DNA of 39,093 bases from Candidatus Poseidoniaceae archaeon (GTDB lineage: Archaea > Thermoplasmatota > Poseidoniia > Poseidoniales > Poseidoniaceae), in contig JANXHP010000047.1 in assembly GCA_024958795.1 (NCBI GenBank), forward strand, positions 1 to 39,093, written 5' to 3'. Position 1 is the first letter of the stretch. Every line of letters starts with the position of its first letter. This document shows positions 10,083 to 20,225 of the stretch, piece after piece. The notes beneath the pieces are model-generated. The model was not told the DNA's origin, ran no database searches, and was given only the letters and a program-made list of their open reading frames with translations. Both the position numbers and the translations under genes were made by a program.

Positions 10083-11318
10083 TTGGTTGTCCATGGGGTG
10101 AATGTCATGAGTGAAAATCAGATACCTGTTACCGCCCGTGCTTCAAATATTGAATATGCCATTCGCGATGTAGTAGTTCCAGCGACAGCACTTGAAGCAC
10201 AGGGTCATGAAATTCTCAAATTGAATATTGGTGACCCGATTGCATATCCAGGATTACCAACACCAGAACATATGGTTGATGCATATGTTAATGCATTGAA
10301 AGATGGTAGAAATGGCTACTCACATTCATATGGATTGCCTGAGTTAAGAGATGCAATTGCAGAGGATGAACATAACAAAGGATGGAATGCTACAGCAGAT
10401 GATGTCTATATTTGTCACGGAGTTACCGAGGCACTTCAGATAATATTTGCAGCTACATTATCACAAGGAGATATTGTTTTAGCACCAGGTCCACATTATC
10501 CTCCATACATGGCATATCCACAAGGATATGGTGCTGAAACAGTTGAGTATAGATTGAAACCAGATGATGGCTGGAAAATTGACTTTGATGATATTGAATC
10601 AAAAATGAATGAATCTGTGCGCTTGTTGGTAATAATAAATCCTAATAATCCATGTGGTAATGTTGCCACTGAAGACGAAGTTGACCGATTATTGTCAATT
10701 GCATCTAAATGGCCAAATTGTATGGTAATTGCTGATGAAATATACGATGGATTAGATTTTACAGGCCATCAAGTAAGTGTAGCAAGTCGCTCAAAAAAAG
10801 TACCAGTTTTTTCTTTGAATGGAGTGTCAAAGGTATACTATGCCCCTGGATGGAGGATTGGGTATATGGCAATTCATGACCCAACTGGAAGAATGAATTT
10901 AGTAAGAGATGGCATTGAACGTATGCTTCGATCACGGCTGTGTGCATCTACACCTGCTCAATTGGGCTATCTTGCTGGCTTAACAAGTGACAGAACTTGG
11001 ATGAAAGGATATAGGCAGAAAGTAATTGCTCAACGCGACCTTTGTCTCGATAGAATCGATGCAATAGATGGTCTAGAAGTACAATCTCCGGGAGGGGCAT
11101 TCTACATGTTTGTGAAATTGACCGATGAAAGATGGGCTCAAGATGATAAGCAATTTGTCCTTGATTTGCTACATCAAGAGCATGTATTGGTAGTACATGG
11201 GAGTGGTTTTTCAGCAAACTTAGGTAAAGGGCATTTCCGGATAGTGTATCTACCAAGTGTGGAGATATTGAATGAAGCATTCGATAGAATAGGCCGTTTT
11301 TTACAAAATAATCGCTAA
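10083..11318 (+). CDS. Class I/II PLP-dependent aminotransferase (alanine/aspartate aminotransferase-like)
   Basis: LNIGDPIAYPGLPTPEHMVDAY, INPNNPCGN, VIADEIYDGL, SLNGVSKVYYAPGWRIGYMA (PLP lysine), FRIVYLPS. An ATG at 10107 (MSENQIPVTARASNI) is a likely start. Confidence 0.9.
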   Translation: MVVHGVNVMSENQIPVTARASNIEYAIRDVVVPATALEAQGHEILKLNIGDPIAYPGLPTPEHMVDAYVNALKDGRNGYSHSYGLPELRDAIAEDEHNKGWNATADDVYICHGVTEALQIIFAATLSQGDIVLAPGPHYPPYMAYPQGYGAETVEYRLKPDDGWKIDFDDIESKMNESVRLLVIINPNNPCGNVATEDEVDRLLSIASKWPNCMVIADEIYDGLDFTGHQVSVASRSKKVPVFSLNGVSKVYYAPGWRIGYMAIHDPTGRMNLVRDGIERMLRSRLCASTPAQLGYLAGLTSDRTWMKGYRQKVIAQRDLCLDRIDAIDGLEVQSPGGAFYMFVKLTDERWAQDDKQFVLDLLHQEHVLVVHGSGFSANLGKGHFRIVYLPSVEILNEAFDRIGRFLQNNR

Positions 11319-11375
11319 GTTGGTAATACTCCTGTTGGCGATTAGTTGATGAGTCTAATGCTGTGTGGCGTAAAC

Positions 11376-14300
11376 ATGAAGAGAGGCAATCAAGTCCATT
11401 TCCTCTATTTATTTTCATTATTTGCAATAATTGCAATACCCAGTGCTCAAGCTGTAACAATTGCAAATCCAACTGACCTTCAAATCCGCTACATATTCCC
11501 AGCACTGATTGCTTTCACTATTGCAATACCAGTTTGGACATGGTTTATTCCTAGACAATTATCCAATCTGCAGGTTGCATTTGAGATAGACGAAGATCTA
11601 TACGAAGTGCATCGAATTACCCGAAGTATACGGGATGCAAGAGAACTGTTGAGAGAGAAAACGGTCACTCTTGGTGTGGGTTTGTACATGATGGGGATGA
11701 CCGGAGTACTATTGTTAATTACAGAATTGCTGTTTAATGCAGAGGTATTCTATGAACCCAATTTGTTTTTGATTGCTGTGTTAATCGGAATACCTGTAAT
11801 AATTTCACCATGGGAAACACTCAATGCCCAACTTATTGGTAAAAGAAAGAAGAGCACCATAAAGAGTAGAATATTCCGCAGAGGATTTCGTCGTGTTCTA
11901 ACATTGGGATTTTTAGTTGGAGCAACAATCGGCACTACCATTTTTGGGATTCAATCAGAGGGGACACTGACTCCTGTTTGGCTTGCTGCAGCAATGCTGA
12001 CATTTATGGCTCCAGCTATTATTGCATATGGTAGAATAATGGGTGCCTCTTGGAATATGCTTCTAATCAATAAATGGAGAACAGCTAATGGGAGGCCAAA
12101 TCCTATTGATCCTGATAAGGCAGGATTTCTATCTCGAGTGTTTTCACTGATATTGGTTATATTTTTGGCTACAATGCCAATTACTGCATTGAATGGTATT
12201 GTAACTGTTTTCTATATTCTAGTAAATCAGCCAGACAATGCCACTGAAGTGTTGAATTTTGGAGGTATTATCGGCCACTCCATATATCTCAGAATTGATT
12301 TAATTTCCGAATTATTGTTCCATTGGCAATTCATCAAAGCAATGCCCCAATTCTTATCTATTTACTTAACGATGAATATTGCGATTGTGGGTCTAGCATT
12401 CATTTTTGAATTGACAAGAAACTTGATTTTGGGCGGGCAATCATTTGGTGGATTATTCGGAGTCACTCTAGATACGCCAAGGGAAATTAGAACAGAAACT
12501 GCGGCACAGTCAAGACAGTTAACATTTGCATTTGCAGGATTTTCAGGATACACTGTATTGTTGTTAATTTTAGTAAGTTACAAAGAATTTGGCGATTTAA
12601 TGCCACTTACTGATTGGTTAGAATCGAAGGGATTTAATGAGGGAATGAGATTACTTACTACATGGATGTTCATTGCTGTAGGACAGGCGATTTTCCTATT
12701 GACTTGGTTATTGTCGATATTTAGGTTCTCTCATCTAAGTAAATTGCGATTTGATTTAAATCCAGATGAAAGAAGAGAAGGTGCTGTGAAATTAGAAGGC
12801 GGAGGTTGGATGAGACAAGCCGTAGAAATGGCTGCTCGCAGTGAAGATTTAGATGGCTTGATCAATTTCCAAAGGCGCTCTATTAGCGAGGATGCAGCAA
12901 TAGTAAGACATGAAAAAGCTCGTGCAAAGATGTGGGAGATGGCGATTAGAGGTCTTTGGCCTTTAGCGATTGAAGAAGCAAGGAAAGTATTAGCACAATC
13001 TGGTGGTGATGATGATGAGTCGCGAATGATTATTGCAACAGGTCAAATCGCTTCAAGAAGATTAGATGCAGCAAGGGAAGCATTGCATGGGTTACAGCAA
13101 CCTGAAGGATATGATGAGCCTGAATTATTGGCCTTCATTTGTGAATGGATGGATCCATGGCAAGGCAATGTTACCGAAGATGACATTTGGGACTGGGAAA
13201 ACAATTCATGTATTGATCATCTACAAATGCTAATGAGTATGTTACGTGGTTGGAAGTCTAACCCATCGATCAATAATGTCCACAATGACCGTCTTTCTCG
13301 TGTTGCAAAATTATCTATGATCGCATTGATGAGGGCTCAAAGGCAACACGATGAAGCATTAGAGTTAGCACTTCAGTTGGTTAAAGAAGAACCTGTTGGC
13401 GTACGTCCAAGGATTGCAGCAGCACTTTGTTTAGTCGATAAGGGTGACTGGCATTCAGCTCGTTCAATAACGACTGAATTGATAGAAAGCGACCCAAGAG
13501 ACCCAAGAGTGATGGCATTATCATTTATCTTAGGCCAACCGCAAGATGAGGATGAATTGGAAGTTGCATTAGTTAATTCAGATAAAAAGAAAATGAAGAA
13601 ATTAATCAATGAGGCACCAGTAAATTCAGTTGCAGCGCTTTCGGTCAAAGGAGGAATGGACGAGGCAATAAATGCTAATATTCTAATCGCTAGCCATGAA
13701 GCAGTAAAACGCGGGATGACTCCAAGATATTCATTTGGAGTCTTAAGTATAATTATGCATTATTTTGTATTATTTCCCTCTTGGTTAATTGCAGGAATAT
13801 ATGTCTCCTCTCTAAGGGGAGAAGCCCAAGGTGCTGCAGTTGTTGTAGGGCTCATATTCTTCCATCTAGGGGCTCGTCGTTTCTCAAAGCAGCAGAGGAG
13901 AGTAGTTCGTCATCGTGACCAAAAGGCAATGGTTGCCTATGCAAAACGTATGAAAAGAAGTAAAGTGATTCCAGCTAAGGGAAATTTACCAGTAGGAACA
14001 CATCTGTTGATTTCTGGAATTTTGGTAACAGTAAACGGTGTTGTTCTAGATGTTGGAATGCCTGGTTGGTTAACTGTTAGGTTACCAAAAGATACAGATA
14101 AAACAGTGAAATCCAAGTTATTGAGACAGGCAGGTCTTATTGGAAAATCCCGACCTCCAAGATTGCAACCTTTGGGTGAAGGATGGTGGCTCAAAAGGCC
14201 GAAAGAAGATGGTGCTGAAATACCCGCATTAGAGAGATTAATCGGGCCTGCAGCATATCGGGGACGACAACAATATGTTGAGCGCAAAAAAGGCAAGGCA

Positions 14301-14525
14301 AGCCGCCCTAGGGGAAGGGTTTCAGGTAATCCTAAACAAGTTACTAGAGTTGACTTAAAGACAAAAGAAATCCCTTCCAATACGATTCGTTCAGAACGAA
14401 AAAAGGAACGTAATCTTTCCGATAGTCCTATGTCTAGAATTGGCACATTGACTCCTGAAAGAGGAATAATTCCTCAACGTAAGAACAACGATGATGATTC
14501 GGGCGATGATATTTCATTCCTTTAA
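11376..14525 (+). CDS. Large multi-pass membrane protein with a TPR-like cytoplasmic region and a basic C-terminal tail, unknown function
   Basis: Signal/TM start MKRGNQVHFLYLFSLFAIIAIPSAQA, about 9-10 hydrophobic segments, then a helical repeat-like region (EALHGLQQPEGYDEPELLAFI...DEALELALQLVKEEPVGVRPRIAAALCLVDKGDWHSARSITTELIESDPRDPRVMAL), two further TMs, and a K/R-rich tail. ORF opens at 11346. Confidence 0.75.
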   Translation: MKRGNQVHFLYLFSLFAIIAIPSAQAVTIANPTDLQIRYIFPALIAFTIAIPVWTWFIPRQLSNLQVAFEIDEDLYEVHRITRSIRDARELLREKTVTLGVGLYMMGMTGVLLLITELLFNAEVFYEPNLFLIAVLIGIPVIISPWETLNAQLIGKRKKSTIKSRIFRRGFRRVLTLGFLVGATIGTTIFGIQSEGTLTPVWLAAAMLTFMAPAIIAYGRIMGASWNMLLINKWRTANGRPNPIDPDKAGFLSRVFSLILVIFLATMPITALNGIVTVFYILVNQPDNATEVLNFGGIIGHSIYLRIDLISELLFHWQFIKAMPQFLSIYLTMNIAIVGLAFIFELTRNLILGGQSFGGLFGVTLDTPREIRTETAAQSRQLTFAFAGFSGYTVLLLILVSYKEFGDLMPLTDWLESKGFNEGMRLLTTWMFIAVGQAIFLLTWLLSIFRFSHLSKLRFDLNPDERREGAVKLEGGGWMRQAVEMAARSEDLDGLINFQRRSISEDAAIVRHEKARAKMWEMAIRGLWPLAIEEARKVLAQSGGDDDESRMIIATGQIASRRLDAAREALHGLQQPEGYDEPELLAFICEWMDPWQGNVTEDDIWDWENNSCIDHLQMLMSMLRGWKSNPSINNVHNDRLSRVAKLSMIALMRAQRQHDEALELALQLVKEEPVGVRPRIAAALCLVDKGDWHSARSITTELIESDPRDPRVMALSFILGQPQDEDELEVALVNSDKKKMKKLINEAPVNSVAALSVKGGMDEAINANILIASHEAVKRGMTPRYSFGVLSIIMHYFVLFPSWLIAGIYVSSLRGEAQGAAVVVGLIFFHLGARRFSKQQRRVVRHRDQKAMVAYAKRMKRSKVIPAKGNLPVGTHLLISGILVTVNGVVLDVGMPGWLTVRLPKDTDKTVKSKLLRQAGLIGKSRPPRLQPLGEGWWLKRPKEDGAEIPALERLIGPAAYRGRQQYVERKKGKASRPRGRVSGNPKQVTRVDLKTKEIPSNTIRSERKKERNLSDSPMSRIGTLTPERGIIPQRKNNDDDSGDDISFL

Positions 14526-14587
14526 TTCAATATTATCAAAGCAAGAGCATCAATTAATTCAAAGACCGTATACGAGAACCATGCATT

Positions 14588-15901
14588 ATGTCCGATAGAA
14601 GAGGCGCATGGTCTCCCTCAAATTCTACGCTTAGAAAAGCACAAGCAGTGATGGAAGCAACACAAGATAGTGGTAATTTGTACCGAAATGGTTTCGGGAT
14701 GATCGCATCGGAAAATATTGTTTCTCCAATGGTTCAAAGAATCGTCTCAAGCGACTTACATGGTAGATATGCAGAGGGGCTTCCTGGAAAGAGATATTAC
14801 CAAGGTTGTGATGATTTTGATACAATTGAATCAATTGGTATCGATTTAGCGAAGAAAGTGTTCAATGCACCTTTTGCAAATATTCAATCAACATCGGGCA
14901 CGGTCTCAAATATCGCTGCACTCAAAGCACTTGCAAAACCAGGGGATAATATCACTGCGGTTTCAACAGCAGATGGTGGACACATTTCTCATGCTAGGAT
15001 GGGTGCTGTTGGTTTAAGAGATCTCAATCTCTCTACATACCCATGGGATGTGGACAGAATGGAACCAGATGTTGATGGTGCATGCCAATTAATTAGAGAA
15101 ATGCAACCAAAAATTGCATTAATTGGCCAATCAGTATTCCTATTCCCCACTCCACTAACTGAAATCGCTGATGCTGCACATGAGGTTGGTGCAAAGGTGA
15201 TGTATGACGGAGCGCATGTTTTGGGATTGATTGCCGGAGGCGTATTCCAAGATCCACTAAAGGAAGGTGCTGATGTGATGACTGGTTCATCCCACAAAAC
15301 ATTCCCAGGTCCTCAGGGTGGTTTTTTGATATCATCAAGTGAGGATGAAAAATTTCAAAAGAAATTGAATAATGCAATATTCCCAGGTGTATGTTCGTCA
15401 TATCATCTTCATCATGTTGCAGGAAAAGTAGTTGCATTAGCTGAATTTGAGGAATACGGTCAAGCCTATGCTCAAGATACAGTGGCAAATGCAAAAGCAT
15501 TTGCGAATGCGTTAGCAGCAGAAGGGTTTGATGTATTGGCTGAATCTAGAGGTTATACTGCAAGTCATCAAGTTCTAACCCGTCATGGGGGATTAGATTC
15601 AGGTGCTGGTGCGAAAGCAGCGCAATTATTAGAGGATGCAGGCATCATTACTAACATGAATATGCTACCTGGAGATACAAAGGCGATGACACCTTCTGGA
15701 TTACGCCTTGGTGTACAAGAATTAACACGCGTTGGTATGGACCAAACCCAAATGGAAGAAGTAGCATCACTTTATGCCAGAGTATTGCTCAAGGGAGAAG
15801 ATCCAGCAAGTGTCAAGAAAGATGTAAAACAATTAAAATCAGAGTTCCAAATAATTCGTTATTGCTTTAATGAGGATGAACTCAATGGTTATCCATTTTG
15901 A
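14588..15901 (+). CDS. glyA: Serine hydroxymethyltransferase
   Basis: GMIASENIVSPMVQRIVSSDLHGRYAEGLPGKRYYQGCDDFDTIE, VMTGSSHKTFPGPQGG (PLP lysine), TPSGLRLGVQELTRVGM. Confidence 0.95.
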   Translation: MSDRRGAWSPSNSTLRKAQAVMEATQDSGNLYRNGFGMIASENIVSPMVQRIVSSDLHGRYAEGLPGKRYYQGCDDFDTIESIGIDLAKKVFNAPFANIQSTSGTVSNIAALKALAKPGDNITAVSTADGGHISHARMGAVGLRDLNLSTYPWDVDRMEPDVDGACQLIREMQPKIALIGQSVFLFPTPLTEIADAAHEVGAKVMYDGAHVLGLIAGGVFQDPLKEGADVMTGSSHKTFPGPQGGFLISSSEDEKFQKKLNNAIFPGVCSSYHLHHVAGKVVALAEFEEYGQAYAQDTVANAKAFANALAAEGFDVLAESRGYTASHQVLTRHGGLDSGAGAKAAQLLEDAGIITNMNMLPGDTKAMTPSGLRLGVQELTRVGMDQTQMEEVASLYARVLLKGEDPASVKKDVKQLKSEFQIIRYCFNEDELNGYPF

Positions 15902-15946
15902 ACATCCCACAGTAACAGTCAAAGAGGATTTTGCTAAGGGGTAGTT

Positions 15947-17023
15947 ATGCCCTTAGTCGATGGTGAAGAAGAACCCATTGATTATGAATTGAGCAAAGAA
16001 CTTGAGAGTTCACTAAAGAAAGATGCAATAGGTCACATCTTTGACTCATCAGGAAATCACCTCCTGTTATGGAAAGCGGTTGAATTTGAGTCCTGGTGGA
16101 TTCAATTTGAAAAAATCATAGGAATACCAATGGGGAGAAAAATGGTAAATGCTGCAACTGATGAGGAAGAATTTCACTTATTGACTAATGATGAATACAA
16201 ACTAAGTGGTTTTTTCAAAAATTCACGCAGGAGAAAAATAATTGCTACAAGGTGGTTACAATATGGCTGGGGTGAATTGAATTTCAATGAAAACCATATT
16301 ACTACTCCAACATTAGCTCCTTTTTCAGTTGGAGTTGCTTTAGCAGCAATTGAATATTGCAAGCAGAAAAGGTTCAAAATCACTTGGACTCAGCCAAATT
16401 CAGTATTAATTGCTCTAGATTTAGTGGAAGAGTTACGTGAAATTTCACCTTCCAAGCAAGTGACTGAATTCACTTGGACAAAAAATTGTAATGATAATTA
16501 TTCCACAATGCTTGAGGTTGGTGAATTTCAAGTCGTACGGAAAAATGGCGGCTGGGATTTTGAAGGAGAACGTATGGTTTTCATTCCAGCCAATATATTG
16601 ACAAGATTATTATTCACTACTCAGTCAAGAGCATTGACTATTGGCGATGAATTATCCAGTGCCATTAAATTCGTTGGAATAGAGGAAGCGGAAAAGTCAA
16701 CATTTCTTTGTACTGCACTTTCGATGGTTAATGTGATTGAACAAAGTGAAAGGCCAATTTATATTCTTTCAGACTCTGAGTGGATAAATAAATGTCAATA
16801 TTTACTCGGAAGATTTGGCTTTGTTTGTCCAAATGAAGTGTCTTCACTCAAGGAGAATGGTGCAGTTAAATTTTCATTTTATCACTCACCAACATTACCA
16901 TTTTCAGTTGGAGCGTTAATGGCATTTTGGCAAAGGGCTCATGGCAGATTGGCAAAGGTAACTATAATGTTCCAAGATGTGCTATGTATTGTCGAAATAA
17001 GTTCAAAATTGGAATATAATTAG
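15947..17023 (+). CDS. Conserved-looking hypothetical protein with an internally duplicated motif
   Basis: 358-aa ORF with ATG start and good spacing. Two 'LxPFSVGxxxAxxxxxxxR' segments, one per half. No family recognised. Confidence 0.7.
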   Translation: MPLVDGEEEPIDYELSKELESSLKKDAIGHIFDSSGNHLLLWKAVEFESWWIQFEKIIGIPMGRKMVNAATDEEEFHLLTNDEYKLSGFFKNSRRRKIIATRWLQYGWGELNFNENHITTPTLAPFSVGVALAAIEYCKQKRFKITWTQPNSVLIALDLVEELREISPSKQVTEFTWTKNCNDNYSTMLEVGEFQVVRKNGGWDFEGERMVFIPANILTRLLFTTQSRALTIGDELSSAIKFVGIEEAEKSTFLCTALSMVNVIEQSERPIYILSDSEWINKCQYLLGRFGFVCPNEVSSLKENGAVKFSFYHSPTLPFSVGALMAFWQRAHGRLAKVTIMFQDVLCIVEISSKLEYN

Positions 17024-17141
17024 TATTCATTGGTCATTATTCAAAAGTGCCTTTGGAGCGCATTTTCCGCCCATCCATAGTTAAGGACTATAACCGATAC
17101 ATAAAGTCGGCAATCTTGCACGTAAGTGCACGGTGTTCCAA

Positions 17142-20100
17142 ATGACCCTCTCTCACAACCAAATGGCCTATGTGGCAATCGTTTCAACACTAATCTTTGG
17201 CTCCCTTTTCGTGGGTGTCTCAGGATACTACCAAACCAGTGGTTCTATCGGTCAATTCGATAGCGCTGTTGAAGATGATTTATTTGGTAAAGGCACCACT
17301 AGTTCTGAAGCCTTAGATTCTGATGGCGACGGACTTGCAGACTCACTTGAGGAGACTCAATATGGTACAGATCCATTAGATGAGGATACAGATAAAGACG
17401 GTATGAGTGATGGTTGGGAAGTAGAACACGGCCTTAATCCACTCGATAATGGTGAATCTGATGACTTGGAAACAGACCCCGGTCAAGCAGAAACAGAAGA
17501 TGCATCGGAAAAGAATGAAACAGAATCATGGCCTGATCCTAATCAAGGTCCAAATGGAGATCCTGATGGTGATGGCTTAACCAACGAAGCAGAAGCAGAA
17601 TTGGGAACAGACCCACAGAGGTCAGACAGTGATAACGATGGTCTTGGAGACCGCTGGGAATCACTTTACACCACTACTGTTCAAACCCCTGGTGGAACAG
17701 TTACATTATTTGACCCACTTTCTGGTAATTGGGATTGCCTACTGCTAGACCAAGCGATGGTTGATGCTCTATCAGAGAGATTTGATGGAGAGAATGGTAA
17801 TGCAAACTGGGATGACTTAGCAAATCCTGCTGGAACTCACTCCTGTGACATGGTCCTAGATACAGATGATGATGGATTAGCCAATTTTGAGGAAGAAATG
17901 TTTGGAACAAATCCAACAGCAAGGGATTCTGATATGGATTTAATAGATGATATCGTCGAAGTATCTAACACCTCAGTAAGCTTGTTTGTCGGAACTGGTG
18001 AAGATTGTAACATTCCATTATTAGACCCAATTATTAGGGCAGCCCCTTACATGGGAATGGAAAGATCATGGTTCTTACAAGACATGGATAATGATGGAAT
18101 AAACAATGGCCCATCTGATTGGGATACCGATGGAGATGGAATGCCTGATGGATTTGAGTATTGTTACTCACATCAATTAGAACACCCTCAAAATAATGAT
18201 TATGAGACACTTGACCCTGCAAACGCATCCGATGGATATGGCGATTGGGATGAAGATGGAATGAATAATTTAGAGGAATACGAAGTAGCACTAATTTTCG
18301 GTTCAACAAATTTCACATCTCCTTGGAGAGTTGATACCGACCTTGACGGAATGCCAGATGGCTGGGAGTCAACAAATGGACTACACCCAAGAGATGGGTC
18401 AAATGGTGATATTGACCAAGACCGTGATGGTTGGGATGCTGATGGAGACGGAGCTGTACGTTATGACACTCTTGAATTAACAGCAGTTGTCATTGGAATA
18501 GATGTGGTAATGGACCAATGGGTTGTTGCAAATCAAACAGTTGCACGAGCCCAAATTACCCTTGGTGGAGGAAATAAGCAGACTATTCCTCTAACAGCAC
18601 CTGTTGATGGATATGTCTATTCAATCCATGTTGTACTAGGACAAACAATTGAATCAAGGCTGACTATCTGGCTTGAAATTGTAGAACCTGAAGAACAATT
18701 TACAAATGTCATGGAATACAATGCAAGAGATAGAGATGGAGATGGAATAATCGATGGTCGCTCTACAAATCCATTGAACCCCGACACTGATGGAGACGGA
18801 TTGATTGATGGAATTGAAGTAATGGGTTGGGAAATCCTTGTTGTTAATCGTGGTGTCCAAAGAACTTGGGTTACTTCAGACCCTGGTTTGTATGATACCG
18901 ATGCAGATGGTCTAAGCGATTACGAAGAATTCGCATCAATTTGTAACCAAGGTTCAAACGCTTCTAATCCAGATACTGATGGTGATGGTTTGGGAGACCA
19001 AACTGAATCCTTGTCTGGATTCACTTGGGATGGAGAAGCATACTTCACAAGTCCATGTATGTTTGATACAGACAATGATGGTCTTGAAGATGGAGAAGAG
19101 GTAATCGCTGGAGCAGACAATTTCCTAACACATGCAAATAATTCAGATACAGATAATGATGGATTAATTGATGGACATGAAGTGTTGTATATTCCGAGAC
19201 CGTTCCAAAACCCCACAAATCCGTTAATCAATGATACGGATTCTGATGGAATGCTCGATGGTTGGGAAATGCAGGTAAAGTCGACTGAAGAGAACACAAA
19301 TTCTCACTCGTTATGGGTTACCACATCTTCGTGGCAACGTCCAAGTTGTACACCATCGCAAAATGATGATTGCTCAATGCCAGCTGGTGGATATATGTGG
19401 CAAAGTTGGCTTGGAGGCTTTGTTCAGACAGCCAAGTATGAAGTATCGGAGATGAATCTAACCGGATTCGCAATGCCATCTAATTCTAAGTGTGATGGAT
19501 GTTCTGGAAGATGGGCTTTAGATCCATCACTAGATTCATTGAAAGATGATACCTTCGATATCGATAATGATACTCTTCCGAATGGTGCTGAAGCACCTGA
19601 TAGATGGAATACTAACCCAGTAGATGATGATACTGATGGAGATCAACTTCCAGATGGATGGGAAGTTCATTACTCTGAAATCGCTCTAGAACTTGGATTG
19701 ACTGATAATTCAACAACTAGCGTATATGGAGCACGTGGTGTAATGGATCCATCAATGCCAGATAGTGACTTAGACGGAATATGGGATGGAGAAGAAGACC
19801 CTGACCATGATGGTTTGAACCGTTCTGGATTGATTAAGAAATATTGCCCTGGACATAATGATACTACAAATTCAGATTGTCATATTGACCCTGAAACTCC
19901 AGATGGTAAGAAATTCTATGATAACTTAGAAAATTACACTAATCTTGAAGAGATGCAGAATAATACTAACCCGGTATCAAATGATACTGATGGAGATGAA
20001 TGGAATGACGGACCTGAAGTCTACTACCAAGATCATGATGATGATGGTATGGCAACAGGTTGGGAACATCACTTCAAATTCGACCCTGAAGATGCTGCCG

Positions 20101-20225
20101 ATAGAATGGTGGATACAGATGGTGATGGCCATGTTAATTTCTGTGAATATAAGTGGGATACCAATCCAAGAAACCCTCTTTCATATCCTGGACAGGGTGA
20201 ACTTTGCGATCCATTCAGCGAATGA
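17142..20225 (+). CDS. Giant surface/secreted protein with thrombospondin type 3 / EF-hand-like Ca-binding repeats
   Basis: N-terminal TM/signal (MAYVAIVSTLIFGSLFVGVSGYY), then many D-x-D-x-D-G repeats (DSDGDGLADSLEETQYGTDPLDEDTDKDGMSDGWEVEHGLNPLD). ORF opens at 17133 with GTG; ATG is at 17142. Confidence 0.85.
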   Translation: MTLSHNQMAYVAIVSTLIFGSLFVGVSGYYQTSGSIGQFDSAVEDDLFGKGTTSSEALDSDGDGLADSLEETQYGTDPLDEDTDKDGMSDGWEVEHGLNPLDNGESDDLETDPGQAETEDASEKNETESWPDPNQGPNGDPDGDGLTNEAEAELGTDPQRSDSDNDGLGDRWESLYTTTVQTPGGTVTLFDPLSGNWDCLLLDQAMVDALSERFDGENGNANWDDLANPAGTHSCDMVLDTDDDGLANFEEEMFGTNPTARDSDMDLIDDIVEVSNTSVSLFVGTGEDCNIPLLDPIIRAAPYMGMERSWFLQDMDNDGINNGPSDWDTDGDGMPDGFEYCYSHQLEHPQNNDYETLDPANASDGYGDWDEDGMNNLEEYEVALIFGSTNFTSPWRVDTDLDGMPDGWESTNGLHPRDGSNGDIDQDRDGWDADGDGAVRYDTLELTAVVIGIDVVMDQWVVANQTVARAQITLGGGNKQTIPLTAPVDGYVYSIHVVLGQTIESRLTIWLEIVEPEEQFTNVMEYNARDRDGDGIIDGRSTNPLNPDTDGDGLIDGIEVMGWEILVVNRGVQRTWVTSDPGLYDTDADGLSDYEEFASICNQGSNASNPDTDGDGLGDQTESLSGFTWDGEAYFTSPCMFDTDNDGLEDGEEVIAGADNFLTHANNSDTDNDGLIDGHEVLYIPRPFQNPTNPLINDTDSDGMLDGWEMQVKSTEENTNSHSLWVTTSSWQRPSCTPSQNDDCSMPAGGYMWQSWLGGFVQTAKYEVSEMNLTGFAMPSNSKCDGCSGRWALDPSLDSLKDDTFDIDNDTLPNGAEAPDRWNTNPVDDDTDGDQLPDGWEVHYSEIALELGLTDNSTTSVYGARGVMDPSMPDSDLDGIWDGEEDPDHDGLNRSGLIKKYCPGHNDTTNSDCHIDPETPDGKKFYDNLENYTNLEEMQNNTNPVSNDTDGDEWNDGPEVYYQDHDDDGMATGWEHHFKFDPEDAADRMVDTDGDGHVNFCEYKWDTNPRNPLSYPGQGELCDPFSE

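Noticed and set aside
10948-11505. 185-aa minus-strand ORF spanning the end of the aminotransferase gene
   Set aside because: Mostly antisense to a confidently identified aminotransferase; no recognisable motifs.
13937-14446. 169-aa minus-strand ORF
   Set aside because: Antisense to the large membrane protein CDS; no motif support.
17300-20180. Repeated GATGGAGATGGA-type DNA as a possible non-coding repeat array
   Set aside because: It is the coding sequence of TSP3-like protein repeats in one long ORF.
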